Assembly: GCA_040752025.1 (NCBI GenBank) | Contig: JBFMFR010000034.1 | Location: forward strand, 14,145 to 78,144 | Direction: 5' to 3' | Source: JBFMFR01 sp040752025 | Lineage (GTDB): Bacteria; Chloroflexota; Anaerolineae; Anaerolineales; UBA4823 | DNA length: 64,000 nucleotides | In this document: positions 1-9,160 of the stretch, piece by piece | Position numbering within the stretch: the stretch's first letter is position 1 | Layout of the letters: each line of letters begins with the position of its first letter | Position numbers and translations under genes: made by a program | Notes under the pieces: generated by a model | The model's input: only the letters and a program-made list of their open reading frames with translations | Told to the model about the DNA's origin: nothing | The model's database searches: none

Positions 1-997
1 TATCCAATCCGCACCCGTAGGTCTTCCTCAGCCGTTCGTCCACGTTGCGCAGGCCGTGACCCGGGCCATCACCAATGCGATAGTTTGCGGGCAGCCCTGG
101 CCCCCGGTCGGCGATGCTGATCCTGGCAGCATCGCCAACGGCTTCGACCCGGATGTCAACGGCGATGCGCCCATCGTTTCCAACCCCGTATTTGACGGCG
201 TTCTCCACCAGAGGTTGAAGGATGAGGCCAGGGACGGGTAACAATCGTACCCGCGGCTCGATGGAGCGAGTGACCTGCAAGCGCTTGCCAAAACGGGCCT
301 GCTCGATTTCCAGGTAGTTGTCTACAAAGGCCAGCTCTTCTTCCAGCGTTACCTGGCCGCGCTCGCTGCCGACCAGGATGTAGCGAAACAGGGTCGCCAG
401 CCGCTCGACCGAGGCCTCGGCCAGCGCCGGATCGGTGTGGATCAGCTCGGCGATGGTGTTGAGGGCATTGAAGAAGAAATGGGGGTTGATCTGCGCCTTG
501 AGGGCCTTCAACTCGGCCTGAGCAGCCAGGGCGCGCAACTCCTGCGCCAGGCGCTCCTTTTCCAATAACTGGCGGTAGTAGTCCACGGCCATCTCCGAGC
601 CATGCAGGATGGGGAAAACCATCATGATACCGATCAGGAGCAGCCATGAGGTGATAGGCCTAACCTCGAAACCGAAGAGGGTCCCGCAGACGACCAGCGC
701 CAGCCATGCGCCCAGAAGGTGCCAGGCGACGGAGATAAATATCTCCATCTCTATTCGCAGCCAATCCTGGGGGATGCGTTTCAAGTAAGGGTAGATGAAG
801 GTCCGATCCAGTTTCCAAAAGAGCGCCAGCGTGCCCGTTATCGCCAATCCAGCGCCGATGGCGCTCAGGTCCCAACGCCCGGTGGCGTAGGCAACGGCAA
901 TCGCAGAGCCAATGAAAGGAGAAGCCACCTGATGCACGAGCGTTCTGTAACGCAAGTTTCTTTTGAGGTTGGTTTGTTGATTTCCATCAGCGCTCAT
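1..997 (-). CDS. LytS/YehU-type sensor histidine kinase (partial, runs off left edge)
   Basis: Membrane-bound sensor kinase of the His_kinase (PF06580) type, expected to phosphorylate a response regulator. The readable 332 residues start at an ATG on the complement at 997. Hydrophobic segments lie at about 24-60 and 88-132, followed by a helical linker. The H-box NPHFFFNALN has the phospho-acceptor H173, the N-box PLVENAVKYGV is at 262-272, and the nucleotide-binding glycines are DRGPG (297-301) and GHGLRNV (313-319). The frame stays open to base 1, so only the extreme C-terminus is missing. In this family the partner regulator (often LytTR) is usually the next gene, which would lie outside the window. 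The ribosome site before 997 is weak. Confidence 0.93.
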   Translation of the reverse strand, partial: MSADGNQQTNLKRNLRYRTLVHQVASPFIGSAIAVAYATGRWDLSAIGAGLAITGTLALFWKLDRTFIYPYLKRIPQDWLRIEMEIFISVAWHLLGAWLALVVCGTLFGFEVRPITSWLLLIGIMMVFPILHGSEMAVDYYRQLLEKERLAQELRALAAQAELKALKAQINPHFFFNALNTIAELIHTDPALAEASVERLATLFRYILVGSERGQVTLEEELAFVDNYLEIEQARFGKRLQVTRSIEPRVRLLPVPGLILQPLVENAVKYGVGNDGRIAVDIRVEAVGDAARISIADRGPGLPANYRIGDGPGHGLRNVDERLRKTYGCGLD

Positions 998-1103
998 GGT
1001 TTCTTTACCGGGTTAGCGATGGGTCGCTAAATCCTTTACATTCAATCATAGGCGATGTTCGATTGATTGTCAACCAGGTCGGGGATGAAACGTGGCCGCA
1101 CTT

Positions 1104-1784
1104 CTATGCTCTGTGAGCGATGGCTGTGCAATAGTTCATTAACCCCAGCATCGTTTTGGATTCTTGCAGGTCGTAGACGTAATGTTCCAGGTTCAGGCCA
1201 TTTTGGGCCAGGCAGTCTTGCAGCGGCGCTTCTTCCAGTTGGCCCAGGTTAGGGAACAGCGATCTGACCAGGCGGCCCGTTAGCGGGGTCAAGACCAGAT
1301 CGGTGAAGACAAACCAGCCGCCCGGTTTCAGCACGCGAGCGATCTCGGCAAGCGCCTTGCGCCAACCGCCGGGGATATGATGCAGCACCCCAAAGGAAAA
1401 GAGGGCGTCGAACTCAGCCTTCTCGAAGGGGATCGTGCGCGCGTCGATGACGCGAAAATCGATGCGACCATCGAGACCGGCCAGCCGTTCTTGAGCCAGC
1501 GCCACCTGCGCCGGGTCATAATCGCTGGCAACCACCTGGGCGCGGTAGCGTTCCACCAGCAATCGCGCCAGCGCTCCCTGCCCACAGCCGATTTCCAGGC
1601 AGCGCGGTTCGACCGGCAGCCGGACGTGTTCGAGCAAGCCCAGCGCCGTTTGCACCGTATTTCGGGCGCGCTTCGGGTTATTGACGTGCTGCTTCTCCAA
1701 GCGGGTCAGCTTCATCATCCGCCTGGTGAGCCAGTTGTCCGAGTCAGTTTTTGCAGTCATTGAATCAACCTCCATCGTATCCAT
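1104..1784 (-). CDS. Class I SAM-dependent methyltransferase
   Basis: A 226-residue soluble methyltransferase of the Methyltransf_11/25 type. The SAM-binding loop is LEIGCGQG (63-70), the ribose-binding acidic residues are in SDYD (87-90), and the post-III region has the usual LKPGGWFVFTD strand. The Met codon follows the stop codon of the upstream ICMT-like gene directly (TAAATG), so the two are probably translationally coupled. Further in-frame Met codons at residues 4 and 9 could also be used. The substrate cannot be told. Pairing with a membrane methyltransferase suggests a lipid or small lipophilic acceptor, but that is inference. Confidence 0.9.
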   Translation of the reverse strand: MDTMEVDSMTAKTDSDNWLTRRMMKLTRLEKQHVNNPKRARNTVQTALGLLEHVRLPVEPRCLEIGCGQGALARLLVERYRAQVVASDYDPAQVALAQERLAGLDGRIDFRVIDARTIPFEKAEFDALFSFGVLHHIPGGWRKALAEIARVLKPGGWFVFTDLVLTPLTGRLVRSLFPNLGQLEEAPLQDCLAQNGLNLEHYVYDLQESKTMLGLMNYCTAIAHRA

Positions 1785-2318
1785 TTACGCCATCTCCTCT
1801 ATTCCGGCAGCTCGCCGGGCTGACCAGCGGACAAAGCCTGCCAAGAAATTCACCCGCGGAACCTTGTGCATGTATCTCCGGTAGGCATCGCCGAACTTTT
1901 CGAGGCAGCGTTGGTCTTCTTTCAGCAAGTCCAGATAGACCAGCGCCATCGCCGGGAGACCCAAGGCAACGCTGGCCCAATGTTGGGTGATGAGCATCAG
2001 ACTGGAACACATCAACATCCAGGCGCAGCCCATTTGCGGGTGCCGCACAATGGCATATACCCCGGTTTCCACCAACCTTGTCGTGTGTACGTAGCTCTTC
2101 CCCTTGGGTACACCGCCCTTGCTGCGCAAGGTAAAGATCGGCAGCCAGCCGAAGACAGCTCCCGCCCACCATGCGGCATAACCGATCCACCGTATCGCTT
2201 CGTTACCTGACCGGCTCAAGACAAATGCCAGAACGATCTGGGCGATTGTCATCGCCCCAGAGATGCAGGACAGCAAATATGGGTGCAGGTTGTAAATAAA
2301 CTCTCGAAAACGGTTCAT
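1785..2318 (-). CDS. Isoprenylcysteine carboxyl methyltransferase (ICMT/PEMT)-like membrane protein
   Basis: Integral membrane methyltransferase-like protein of 177 residues if started at 2318. That ATG is preceded by an AAAGGA ribosome site; the frame is open a little further upstream (Met at 2351) but without a comparable site. Three or four hydrophobic helices are followed by the family signature RHPQ and, near the C-terminus, a conserved FGDAYRRYMHKVPR segment. This matches the ICMT/phospholipid methyltransferase superfamily, whose members methylate isoprenylated or lipid substrates in the membrane. It is transcribed ahead of the soluble methyltransferase. The substrate is unknown. Confidence 0.85.
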   Translation of the reverse strand: MNRFREFIYNLHPYLLSCISGAMTIAQIVLAFVLSRSGNEAIRWIGYAAWWAGAVFGWLPIFTLRSKGGVPKGKSYVHTTRLVETGVYAIVRHPQMGCAWMLMCSSLMLITQHWASVALGLPAMALVYLDLLKEDQRCLEKFGDAYRRYMHKVPRVNFLAGFVRWSARRAAGIEEMA

Positions 2319-2406
2319 CTCATCTTTCCTTTCTGAACGGTCCCATAGCATTGTTTACAACGCTATGATAGCGGAAGAGATGAACCAAAAGCAACGATTT
2401 GACGGC

Positions 2407-2438
2407 GAATGGTCGATTTTGAGGGGTGAACGGTCGAA
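2407..2438. promoter_or_regulatory. Pair of direct repeats 21 bp apart, possible response-regulator site
   Basis: GAATGGTCGAT (2407-2417) and GAACGGTCGAA (2428-2438) are imperfect direct repeats with 21-bp centre spacing, two helical turns. They lie in the divergent spacer between the methyltransferase pair and the amidohydrolase. The spacing resembles LytTR operators, which fits the LytS-type kinase nearby, but the hexamers do not match a known consensus closely. Confidence 0.3.
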
Positions 2439-2474
2439 TATCGCCGGGCCCGGCAGGATTCCCCGCCGATTGTG

Positions 2475-2503
2475 TGTGCACACATCCAAATATCTGCTAC
2501 AAT
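2475..2503 (+). promoter_or_regulatory. Predicted sigma-70-like promoter of the amidohydrolase/importer operon
   Basis: A good -10 box TACAAT lies at 2498-2503, 29 bp before the ATG at 2533. A poor -35-like TGTGCA sits at 2475-2480 with 17-bp spacing. A perfect 12-bp palindrome TGTGTGCACACA (2473-2484) overlaps the -35 position and could be an operator. Confidence 0.4.
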
Positions 2504-2532
2504 AAAACCAGTCTAATCTCAAGGTCAGGAGC

Positions 2533-4143
2533 ATGCCGCCTTCTGCCGATTTTCTTTTTACGAACGCACGCGTCTTCTGTGCAGACGCAGACCAGCCGGA
2601 CGCTGAAGCTGTTGGAGTAAAAGGAAAGCGCATTGTCTTTGTTGGGGGAAACCGGGAAGCCAATGACTGGCGCGGCGCTGGCACGCGGGTGATCGATGGA
2701 CAGGGGCGCACGCTGCTGCCCGGTTTCATCGACTGCCATTACCACCTGCTGGGGGGCTCCACCACGCTCGACGATATCCATCTGGAAAACGTAACCAATT
2801 ACGACGGCATGCTGGCAGCCCTGCTAGATTACGCCGCCGGACATCCCCAGGCAAACTGGCTGGCAGGCTACGGCCTGCGCTACAACCTGGGGCCGGGGGG
2901 CGCACCCTTGCAGCGCCAGCACATCGATGCAGCGATTGCAAAACGGCCCTTGATCATCTTCGCCTACGATTACCACACCGCCTGGGCCAATACCCTGGCC
3001 TTGCAGCAAGCCGGGCTGGCGCAGGGCGGGGAATGCGGGCTGAACAGCGCCATCGTGCTGGACGAGCACGGCCTGGCGACCGGGGAACTGCGCGAAGACG
3101 GCGCTTACGACCCGATTGTGCGCCTGCTGCCCGAACCGGACGCCGAGCGCAAGCGCCTGCTGCTGAAAAAGGGGCTGGAGCTAGCCGCGCAGGTTGGAGT
3201 GACCAGCGTGCATAACATGGACGGAGACGCCGAACAGGCCGCACTTTACGCCAGCCTGGAAGCCGAGGGCGAACTGACCGCGCGGGTGTACGTGCCCTAC
3301 AGCGTGACGCCGCAAACGCCGCTGGAGGCATTGGAGCAGGAAGCGCTGGCGCTGAAAAAGCGATATGCATCCGGGATGGTGCGCGGCGGGAGCGTCAAGC
3401 TGTTCATGGACGGGGTGATCGAGTCTTACACCGGCCTGCTGCTGGAGGATTACGCCGACCTGCCCGGCTGCCGCGGGGCGGCCAACTACGCCGTGGAGCA
3501 CTTCGAGCGCCTGGTGGCGGAGGCCGACCGGCTGGGGCTGCAAGTGTGCGTCCATTCCGTGGGCGACCTGGGGGTACGGCGCGTGCTGGACGCCTGCCAG
3601 GCCGCGCAGCACGCCAACGGACGGCATGACAGCCGCCATCGCGTCGAGCACATCGAGGTTGTCCACCCCGCTGACCTGCCGCGCTTCGCCAGCCTGGGGG
3701 TGATCGCTTCGATGCAGCCGGTCCACGCCCCGCCGAGAGGCGACTGCGGCGACGTATGGCTGGAGCGCGTCGGCCCTGGGCGCTGGCCGTTCAGCTTCGC
3801 CTGGCAGAACCTGCGCGCCGCCGGGGCGCGTTTGGTATTCGGCTCCGACTGGCCGGTGGCCAGCCAGAACCCCCTGCTGGGCCTGGCCGCCACGCAGACG
3901 CGCCAGGCGTGGCAGGCAGACATGCCAGACCAGCGCCAGGCGCTGGGCGAGGCGCTGCTTGCTTACACGCGCCAGGCAGCCTTCGCCGAATTCCAGGAAG
4001 CGCACAAAGGCCAGTTGAAAGCCGGCTACCTGGCGGACATGGTGCTGCTCTCTGAGGATATTCTCAATACCCAACCGGAAGACCTGGCCGCCGTGCGGCC
4101 CTGGGTGACGATGGTGGATGGCCGGGTGGTTTACCAGGGCTGA
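2533..4143 (+). CDS. YtcJ-like amidohydrolase (amidohydrolase family 3)
   Basis: A 536-residue metal-dependent hydrolase of the amidohydrolase superfamily. It has the N-terminal beta-sandwich, the metal HxH in GFIDCHYHL (H69, H71), a later CVHSVGD strand and the C-terminal metal Asp in FGSDWPVASQNP. These features and the length fit the YtcJ/AmidoHydro_3 group, which hydrolyses amides, N-acyl compounds or hydantoin-like rings. The ATG has an AGGAGC-type ribosome site. It is the first gene of a plus-strand run with a peptide-type ABC importer 100 bp downstream, so it probably processes the imported substrate or a product of it. The substrate is unknown. Confidence 0.9.
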   Translation: MPPSADFLFTNARVFCADADQPDAEAVGVKGKRIVFVGGNREANDWRGAGTRVIDGQGRTLLPGFIDCHYHLLGGSTTLDDIHLENVTNYDGMLAALLDYAAGHPQANWLAGYGLRYNLGPGGAPLQRQHIDAAIAKRPLIIFAYDYHTAWANTLALQQAGLAQGGECGLNSAIVLDEHGLATGELREDGAYDPIVRLLPEPDAERKRLLLKKGLELAAQVGVTSVHNMDGDAEQAALYASLEAEGELTARVYVPYSVTPQTPLEALEQEALALKKRYASGMVRGGSVKLFMDGVIESYTGLLLEDYADLPGCRGAANYAVEHFERLVAEADRLGLQVCVHSVGDLGVRRVLDACQAAQHANGRHDSRHRVEHIEVVHPADLPRFASLGVIASMQPVHAPPRGDCGDVWLERVGPGRWPFSFAWQNLRAAGARLVFGSDWPVASQNPLLGLAATQTRQAWQADMPDQRQALGEALLAYTRQAAFAEFQEAHKGQLKAGYLADMVLLSEDILNTQPEDLAAVRPWVTMVDGRVVYQG

Positions 4144-4245
4144 GGCCAGGCGGCGCAGGCATGGAAGATTCGCCCGCCGGGCAATCTCTGAAGAAACCAT
4201 CCGTGCATTCCCGGAAATCCGTGAAAACTCTCTAAGGAGGAGAAC

Positions 4246-5979
4246 ATGAAAGCAAAGTTGTTTACCCTGATTGTGGTTATGGGGCTTATCCTGGCGGGCT
4301 GCACGCCGCAGCCAACCACGACTGCGCCCGCACCCGAGCCCACGAATGCGCCAGGGGCCGCGCCGACCAAGGCCGAAGCGCAGGCTACCAGCGCGCCAGC
4401 AGCTACACAAGCGCCGGAAAAACCCGGCGAGCCGGTGACGCTGCACATCGGCTGGCTGGGGGTGCCCGATACGCTCAACCCGGCGTATGCCTTCCTGGTG
4501 GAATCCTACACCATCTTCGACCTGGTATATACGCCGCTGACCACCGAAAGCCCCAGCGGCGAGTACGTGGGCGGCCTGGCGAAGGAATGGAAGCACAGCG
4601 AGGATGGGCTGACCTGGACCTTCACGCTCAAAGACGGCATCCAGTGGCACAACGGCGAGGCTTTCAAAGCCGAGGACATGGCCTGGACGATCAACGCCAT
4701 CATCGCTGACCCGGATGGTTGGGCGGCGCTGTCGAACTACGTGGCCGGGTTCAAAGAGGCCAAAGCGCTGGACGATCAGACCCTGGAGATCACCCTGGAG
4801 GAACCGATCGGCAACCTGGAGTACCGCCTGTCCTTCGTTTACGCCGTCTACCCGAAGGATTTCGAAGGCTTCACCACCCCGGAGGACTTGCAGAACTTCA
4901 ATAACTTCGAACTGACCGGCACGGGGGCTTTCAAGATGAAGACCTTCGAGAAGGACCAGGGCATCCTGATCCTGGAGGCTAACCGGGACTACTTCGACAC
5001 ACCGGCCAAGATCGACGAGGTCATCTTCCAGACCTTCGACAACGCCGATGCCATGGTGCAGGCCTTGAAAGTCGGGGATATCGACCTGGTCTCAGAGGTG
5101 CCGGCCAGCGCTTTCGAGACGGTCAAAGGCTTCGAGAACGTAACAGCCATCTCGCCGAGGGGCCGCTACTTCGCCGAGCTGATCCTCAACTCGACGCCGG
5201 CCGATAACGACCCCGCCCCCACCAAGAACCCGGCGCTGGATGATCCGCAGGTGCGCCTGGCGATCGCTACAGCGATCAACAAGACCGATCTGGTGGATAT
5301 CGTGCTGCAAAACCTGGGCGAGCCGGGCGACAGCATCGTCCCACCCACGCTGGGCGGCGGTTTCTGGCACAGCCCGAACATCCAGGATGTGCTCTTCGAT
5401 ATCGATGCAGCCAACACCATCCTGGAAGACGCCGGTTACGTGATGGGCAGCGACGGGGTGCGCGCCAAGGGCGATCTGCGCCTGGAGTTCCGCTTGCAGT
5501 TCCCCTCCGACAACCCGCTCTACCCGCGCGTGGCCGATCTGATGACCGATTGGTTCAAGCAAGCCGGCATCAAGACCAACCCCGAGTCGGTCGATCCCGA
5601 CAGCCTGGTGGCGCTGACCACCCCGGCCGGCGATTACGACCTGGTGATCTGGGGCTGGGGGCCAGACCCCGACCCGGACTTCATCCTGAGCGTGATGACC
5701 AGCGAGCAGTTCGTCGACGGCGGTTGGAGCGACTCCGGCTATATGAACCCCGAATACGACCAGCTCTACCTGGACCAGCAGGTGGCCGTGGACAAGGACG
5801 AGCGCCAGAAGATCGTGTGGAAGATGCAGGAAATGGTCTTCAACGACCGGCCCTACATCGTGCTGTGGTACGAAGACCTGCTGCAAGCCTACCGCACCGA
5901 CCGCTTCACCGGCTTCATCGAGTCAGCCCTGGGGATCGAAATCTCCCTGTCCCTGGTGCAGGTCGAGCCCGTCAAGTAA
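4246..5979 (+). CDS. ABC importer substrate-binding lipoprotein (SBP_bac_5, peptide/nickel family)
   Basis: Extracellular lipoprotein of 577 residues that captures the substrate for the following permeases. A lipoprotein signal peptide ends in the lipobox LAGC (Cys19). It is followed by a low-complexity Pro/Thr/Ala linker to about residue 63, typical of lipoproteins anchored to a single membrane. The mature part has the family hallmarks: LAKEWKHSEDGLTWTFTL, DGIQWHNGE, and a C-terminal RTDRFTGF region. The ribosome site AAGGAGGAG is strong. DppA/OppA-type binding is the family role. The real ligand could be a peptide, an opine or an N-acyl compound given the amidohydrolase next to it. Confidence 0.93.
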   Translation: MKAKLFTLIVVMGLILAGCTPQPTTTAPAPEPTNAPGAAPTKAEAQATSAPAATQAPEKPGEPVTLHIGWLGVPDTLNPAYAFLVESYTIFDLVYTPLTTESPSGEYVGGLAKEWKHSEDGLTWTFTLKDGIQWHNGEAFKAEDMAWTINAIIADPDGWAALSNYVAGFKEAKALDDQTLEITLEEPIGNLEYRLSFVYAVYPKDFEGFTTPEDLQNFNNFELTGTGAFKMKTFEKDQGILILEANRDYFDTPAKIDEVIFQTFDNADAMVQALKVGDIDLVSEVPASAFETVKGFENVTAISPRGRYFAELILNSTPADNDPAPTKNPALDDPQVRLAIATAINKTDLVDIVLQNLGEPGDSIVPPTLGGGFWHSPNIQDVLFDIDAANTILEDAGYVMGSDGVRAKGDLRLEFRLQFPSDNPLYPRVADLMTDWFKQAGIKTNPESVDPDSLVALTTPAGDYDLVIWGWGPDPDPDFILSVMTSEQFVDGGWSDSGYMNPEYDQLYLDQQVAVDKDERQKIVWKMQEMVFNDRPYIVLWYEDLLQAYRTDRFTGFIESALGIEISLSLVQVEPVK

Positions 5980-6086
5980 CCTGAATATCCCTTTCGAGAT
6001 CCAGGCGGCGGGTGGCTTCCGCCGTGCAACGAGCGAAGCCGCCCGCCGCCATCTCACCTGTAAAAAACGAAGCTAAAGCGAAACTA

Positions 6087-7064
6087 ATGAACCGTCGCGA
6101 TTATCTGACTCGCAAGTTGATCCTGTCACTGGTGACCGTGCTGGTGGTGGTGCTGATCAACTTCATCCTGTTCCGCGTCCTGCCCGGCGATCCGGTGCGG
6201 GCGGTCATCGGGCGCAACGTGCGCATCTCGCCAGAAACGCAGGCCACGCTGCGCGCCCAGTTTGGCCTGGACAAGCCGATCTTCCCGGACCAGTTCTTCG
6301 ATACGCTCGGCCAGTGGGGGCGCGGCAACCTGGGGATCTCCTGGTCGCTGCGCCGGCCGGTCAGCGAGGTGCTGGTCTCCAAGCTGGGCAACACCCTGCT
6401 GCTGATCGGGCTGGGGCAGGTGCTGGCGATCATCCTGGGCGTGGCGCTGGGCCTGCTAGCCGGCTGGAAGCGCAAGACGCTGATCGACGTGGGCGCGCTG
6501 ACCTTCTCGCTGATCGCCTGGGCCATCCCCACTTTCTGGCTGGGGATCATCCTGCTGGCGGCGGGCAGCACCTGGCTGGGCCTGCCCACCGGCGGGATCA
6601 TCAGCCCGGGCAACGTGGGCAAGCCCTGGATCACGATCCTGCCAGACGTGGCCCGGCACCTGGCGCTGCCGACCCTGACGCTGACGATCCTGTACATGGG
6701 CGAGTACATGCTGATCATGCGCTCGTCGATCCTGGAAGTGTTGAGCGAGGATTACATCCTGACCGCCAAGGCCAAGGGCTTGAGCAACTGGCAGGTGATG
6801 TGGCGGCACGCCCTGAAGAACGCCATGCTGCCCATCGTCACCTTGATCGCCCTCAACCTGGGCTTCACCGTCTCGGGGGCGATCTACATCGAGACGGTTT
6901 TCTCGTACGATGGGCTGGGCAAGCTGTTCCAAACGGCGCTGGTGAAGCAGGATTACCCCCTGCTGCAGGGCGCCTTCCTGCTGCTGGCAGTCAGCGTGAT
7001 CATCGCCAACATGCTGGCGGACATCCTGTACACCTATCTCGACCCGAGAGTGAGGGCTAACTGA
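6087..7064 (+). CDS. ABC importer permease, DppB/OppB type
   Basis: First of two membrane subunits, 325 residues from the ATG at 6087. The frame also offers a GTG at 6012, but the extra residues are hydrophilic and lie in the untranslated spacer, so 6087 is preferred. Six hydrophobic segments are visible. The N-terminal FRVLPGDPV motif is characteristic of DppB permeases, and the EAA loop (DYILTAKAKGLSNWQVMWRH) contacts the ATPases. The next gene starts one base after its stop. Confidence 0.92.
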   Translation: MNRRDYLTRKLILSLVTVLVVVLINFILFRVLPGDPVRAVIGRNVRISPETQATLRAQFGLDKPIFPDQFFDTLGQWGRGNLGISWSLRRPVSEVLVSKLGNTLLLIGLGQVLAIILGVALGLLAGWKRKTLIDVGALTFSLIAWAIPTFWLGIILLAAGSTWLGLPTGGIISPGNVGKPWITILPDVARHLALPTLTLTILYMGEYMLIMRSSILEVLSEDYILTAKAKGLSNWQVMWRHALKNAMLPIVTLIALNLGFTVSGAIYIETVFSYDGLGKLFQTALVKQDYPLLQGAFLLLAVSVIIANMLADILYTYLDPRVRAN

Positions 7065-7065
7065 C

Positions 7066-8052
7066 ATGTCCGAGCGCTGGGTATTACTCAAACGTAACCT
7101 GCTGGACTTCTGGAAGCTGTTCCGCCGCAACCACATGGGTCTGCTGGGAGCCTTCCTGGTGCTGACCGCCCTGTTCCTGGCGATTTTCGCCCCATTCTTA
7201 TCGCCCTACCAGCCGACCGAAACGATCCGCGACGAGAACGGGCGCGGCATGACCTTCGCCCCGCCCTCCGAGCACCTGCCGCTGGGCACCGACGACGCCG
7301 GGCGCGACGTGTGGACGCAACTGGTCTACGGGGCGCGCATCTCGATGTCGATCGGCTTCCTGGCGGGTTTCATCGCCATGTTCATCGGCAGCCTGTTCGG
7401 CATCCTGGCGGGCTATTTCGGCGGCGGGATCGACAACCTGCTGATGCGCACCACGGACGTGCTGCTGGTGATCCCCGACCTGCCGCTGATGCTGATCCTG
7501 GTGGCGACCCTGCGCCAACTGGACCTGCACATCTCGCCGCTGCTGATCCTGATCCTGGTGATCGGCCTGCTGTACTGGACCAGCACGGCGCGCCTGATCC
7601 GTTCGCAGGTGCTCTCGATCAAAGAACGGCAGTTCGTGGCGCGGGCCCGCGCCATCGGCGCCGGGAACTGGCACATCATCCGCAAACACATCCTGCCGCA
7701 GATCATGCCGCTGATCGTAGCCAACACGGTGCTGATCCTGTCAACCGCCATCCTGATCGAATCGGGGCTGGCCTTCCTGGGTCTGGGCGACCCGACGAAG
7801 CCCTCGTGGGGCACGATGTTGAACTTCGCCTTCGACCGCAACGCGGTCACCAACCAGGCGTGGTGGTTCTACCTGCCGCCCGGGCTGGCGATCGTGTGGG
7901 TGACGCTGGGCTGCGTGCTGCTGGGCAACGTGCTCGAAGAGATGCTCAACCCGCGCCTGGCCTCGCATCACCTGGAAGGCGGCGGCGGCGGAATTAGCAG
8001 CGAGCCAGAGCGGGCTGCCCGCCAGAGGCAGGAGGCGCAAAGCTATGACTGA
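7066..8052 (+). CDS. ABC importer permease, DppC/OppC type
   Basis: Second membrane subunit, 328 residues. The N-terminal cytoplasmic stretch LFRRNHMGLLGAFLV followed by a first helix ending near APFLSPY is typical of the OppC_N domain. LPLGTDDAGRDVWTQLVYGAR is the conserved periplasmic-side motif, and the EAA loop (FVARARAIGAGNWHIIRKHIL) is intact. Its 3' end overlaps the start of the first ATPase by 8 bp, so the importer genes are translationally coupled. Confidence 0.93.
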   Translation: MSERWVLLKRNLLDFWKLFRRNHMGLLGAFLVLTALFLAIFAPFLSPYQPTETIRDENGRGMTFAPPSEHLPLGTDDAGRDVWTQLVYGARISMSIGFLAGFIAMFIGSLFGILAGYFGGGIDNLLMRTTDVLLVIPDLPLMLILVATLRQLDLHISPLLILILVIGLLYWTSTARLIRSQVLSIKERQFVARARAIGAGNWHIIRKHILPQIMPLIVANTVLILSTAILIESGLAFLGLGDPTKPSWGTMLNFAFDRNAVTNQAWWFYLPPGLAIVWVTLGCVLLGNVLEEMLNPRLASHHLEGGGGGISSEPERAARQRQEAQSYD

Positions 8053-9160
8053 GAAGAACGTATCGCCGAATTTGGGCACGGCGCCCTCGGGCGCGGCCAC
8101 ACCGCTGTTACACGTGCGCCACCTGAGCGTGGATTTCATCTCTCCAGACGGGGCCGCGGCCCACGCCCTGGAGGACGTCTCCTTCGACGTTTACCCTGGG
8201 CAGACCCTGGGCCTGGTGGGCGAATCGGGCTGCGGCAAGACCACTACCCTGATGGCAATCATGCGCTTGCTGCCCGCCAGCGGGCGCATCACCGCCGGGC
8301 AGGTGGTCTTCGATGCCAGCGCCTGGAGCACAGGCGCCAGCGCCGACCCGGCACCCATCGACGCGAGTAAGACTGGCAGCGGCATCGATCTACTGTCGTT
8401 GAGCGAGCGGCAGATGCGCCAGTACCGCTGGAAGGAGATGGCGATCGTCTTCCAGGGGGCGATGAACGCCCTCAACCCGGTGATGAAAGTTGGGCCGCAA
8501 ATCCGCGAGGCAATCCTGCTGCACAACTTGATGGACCGCCAGTCGGCTGACCGGCGCGTGGCCGAACTGCTCGAACTGGTGGGCATCCCCGGCTCGCGCG
8601 GCGAGCAGTACCCGCACCAGTTCTCGGGCGGCATGCGCCAGCGGGCGATGATCGCCATGGCCCTGGCGTGCAGCCCGCGCCTGCTCTTCGCCGACGAGCC
8701 TACTACCGCCCTGGACGTGATGATCCAGGCCCAGGTGCTGGAACTGCTCAAGAACATCCAGCAAGAACTCGGGCTGGCGATCGTGCTGGTGACTCACGAC
8801 CTGGGTGTGGTGGCGGAAGTGTGCGACTCGGTGGTGGTGATGTACGGCGGGAAGGTGGCCGAGTACGGCTCGAGCGACCAGGTTTACAACACCCCGCAGC
8901 ATCCCTACACCCAGCGCCTGTTGGAGGCTTTCCCCGACCTGAACGAGGCTTCTGGCAGCCTGGCATCGATCCCAGGAACGCCGCCGCGCCTGACCGAACT
9001 GCCGCCGGGCTGCCGCTTCGAACCGCGCTGCCACGTGCGCACCGAACGCTGCCGGCTGGCAGCGCCCCGGCTGTTAGATGTATCCACCAGCAGCGGGCAG
9101 CCCGCTGGCTCGCACCTGGCGGCCTGCCACCTGCTGCAAGGAACGGAGGCAAAACTGTAA
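8045..9160 (+). CDS. ABC importer ATPase, DppD/OppD type
   Basis: ATP-hydrolysing subunit of 371 residues. Walker A is GESGCGKTT (59-67), the ABC signature is FSGGMRQRAMIA, and Walker B is LLFADEPTTALD. The C-terminal oligopeptide/dipeptide extension has the Cys-rich GCRFEPRC segment seen in this ATPase group. A roughly 25-residue insert rich in Ala, Ser and Asp lies between Walker A and the Q-loop (MAIVFQGAMNALNPV), longer than usual. The last base of its stop is shared with the next start (TAATG). Confidence 0.93.
   Translation: MTEKNVSPNLGTAPSGAATPLLHVRHLSVDFISPDGAAAHALEDVSFDVYPGQTLGLVGESGCGKTTTLMAIMRLLPASGRITAGQVVFDASAWSTGASADPAPIDASKTGSGIDLLSLSERQMRQYRWKEMAIVFQGAMNALNPVMKVGPQIREAILLHNLMDRQSADRRVAELLELVGIPGSRGEQYPHQFSGGMRQRAMIAMALACSPRLLFADEPTTALDVMIQAQVLELLKNIQQELGLAIVLVTHDLGVVAEVCDSVVVMYGGKVAEYGSSDQVYNTPQHPYTQRLLEAFPDLNEASGSLASIPGTPPRLTELPPGCRFEPRCHVRTERCRLAAPRLLDVSTSSGQPAGSHLAACHLLQGTEAKL

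Noticed and set aside
3181..4650. 489-codon minus-strand frame opposite the amidohydrolase and binding-protein genes
   Set aside because: Antisense of two convincing genes; low-complexity His/Arg/Gln-rich product typical of GC-rich shadow frames.
8668..9159. N-terminal extension of the second importer ATPase (frame open from 8668)
   Set aside because: This part lies within the first ATPase gene in another frame, reads as Pro/Arg/Ala-rich nonsense, and the ATG at 9160 gives a normal ATPase start.
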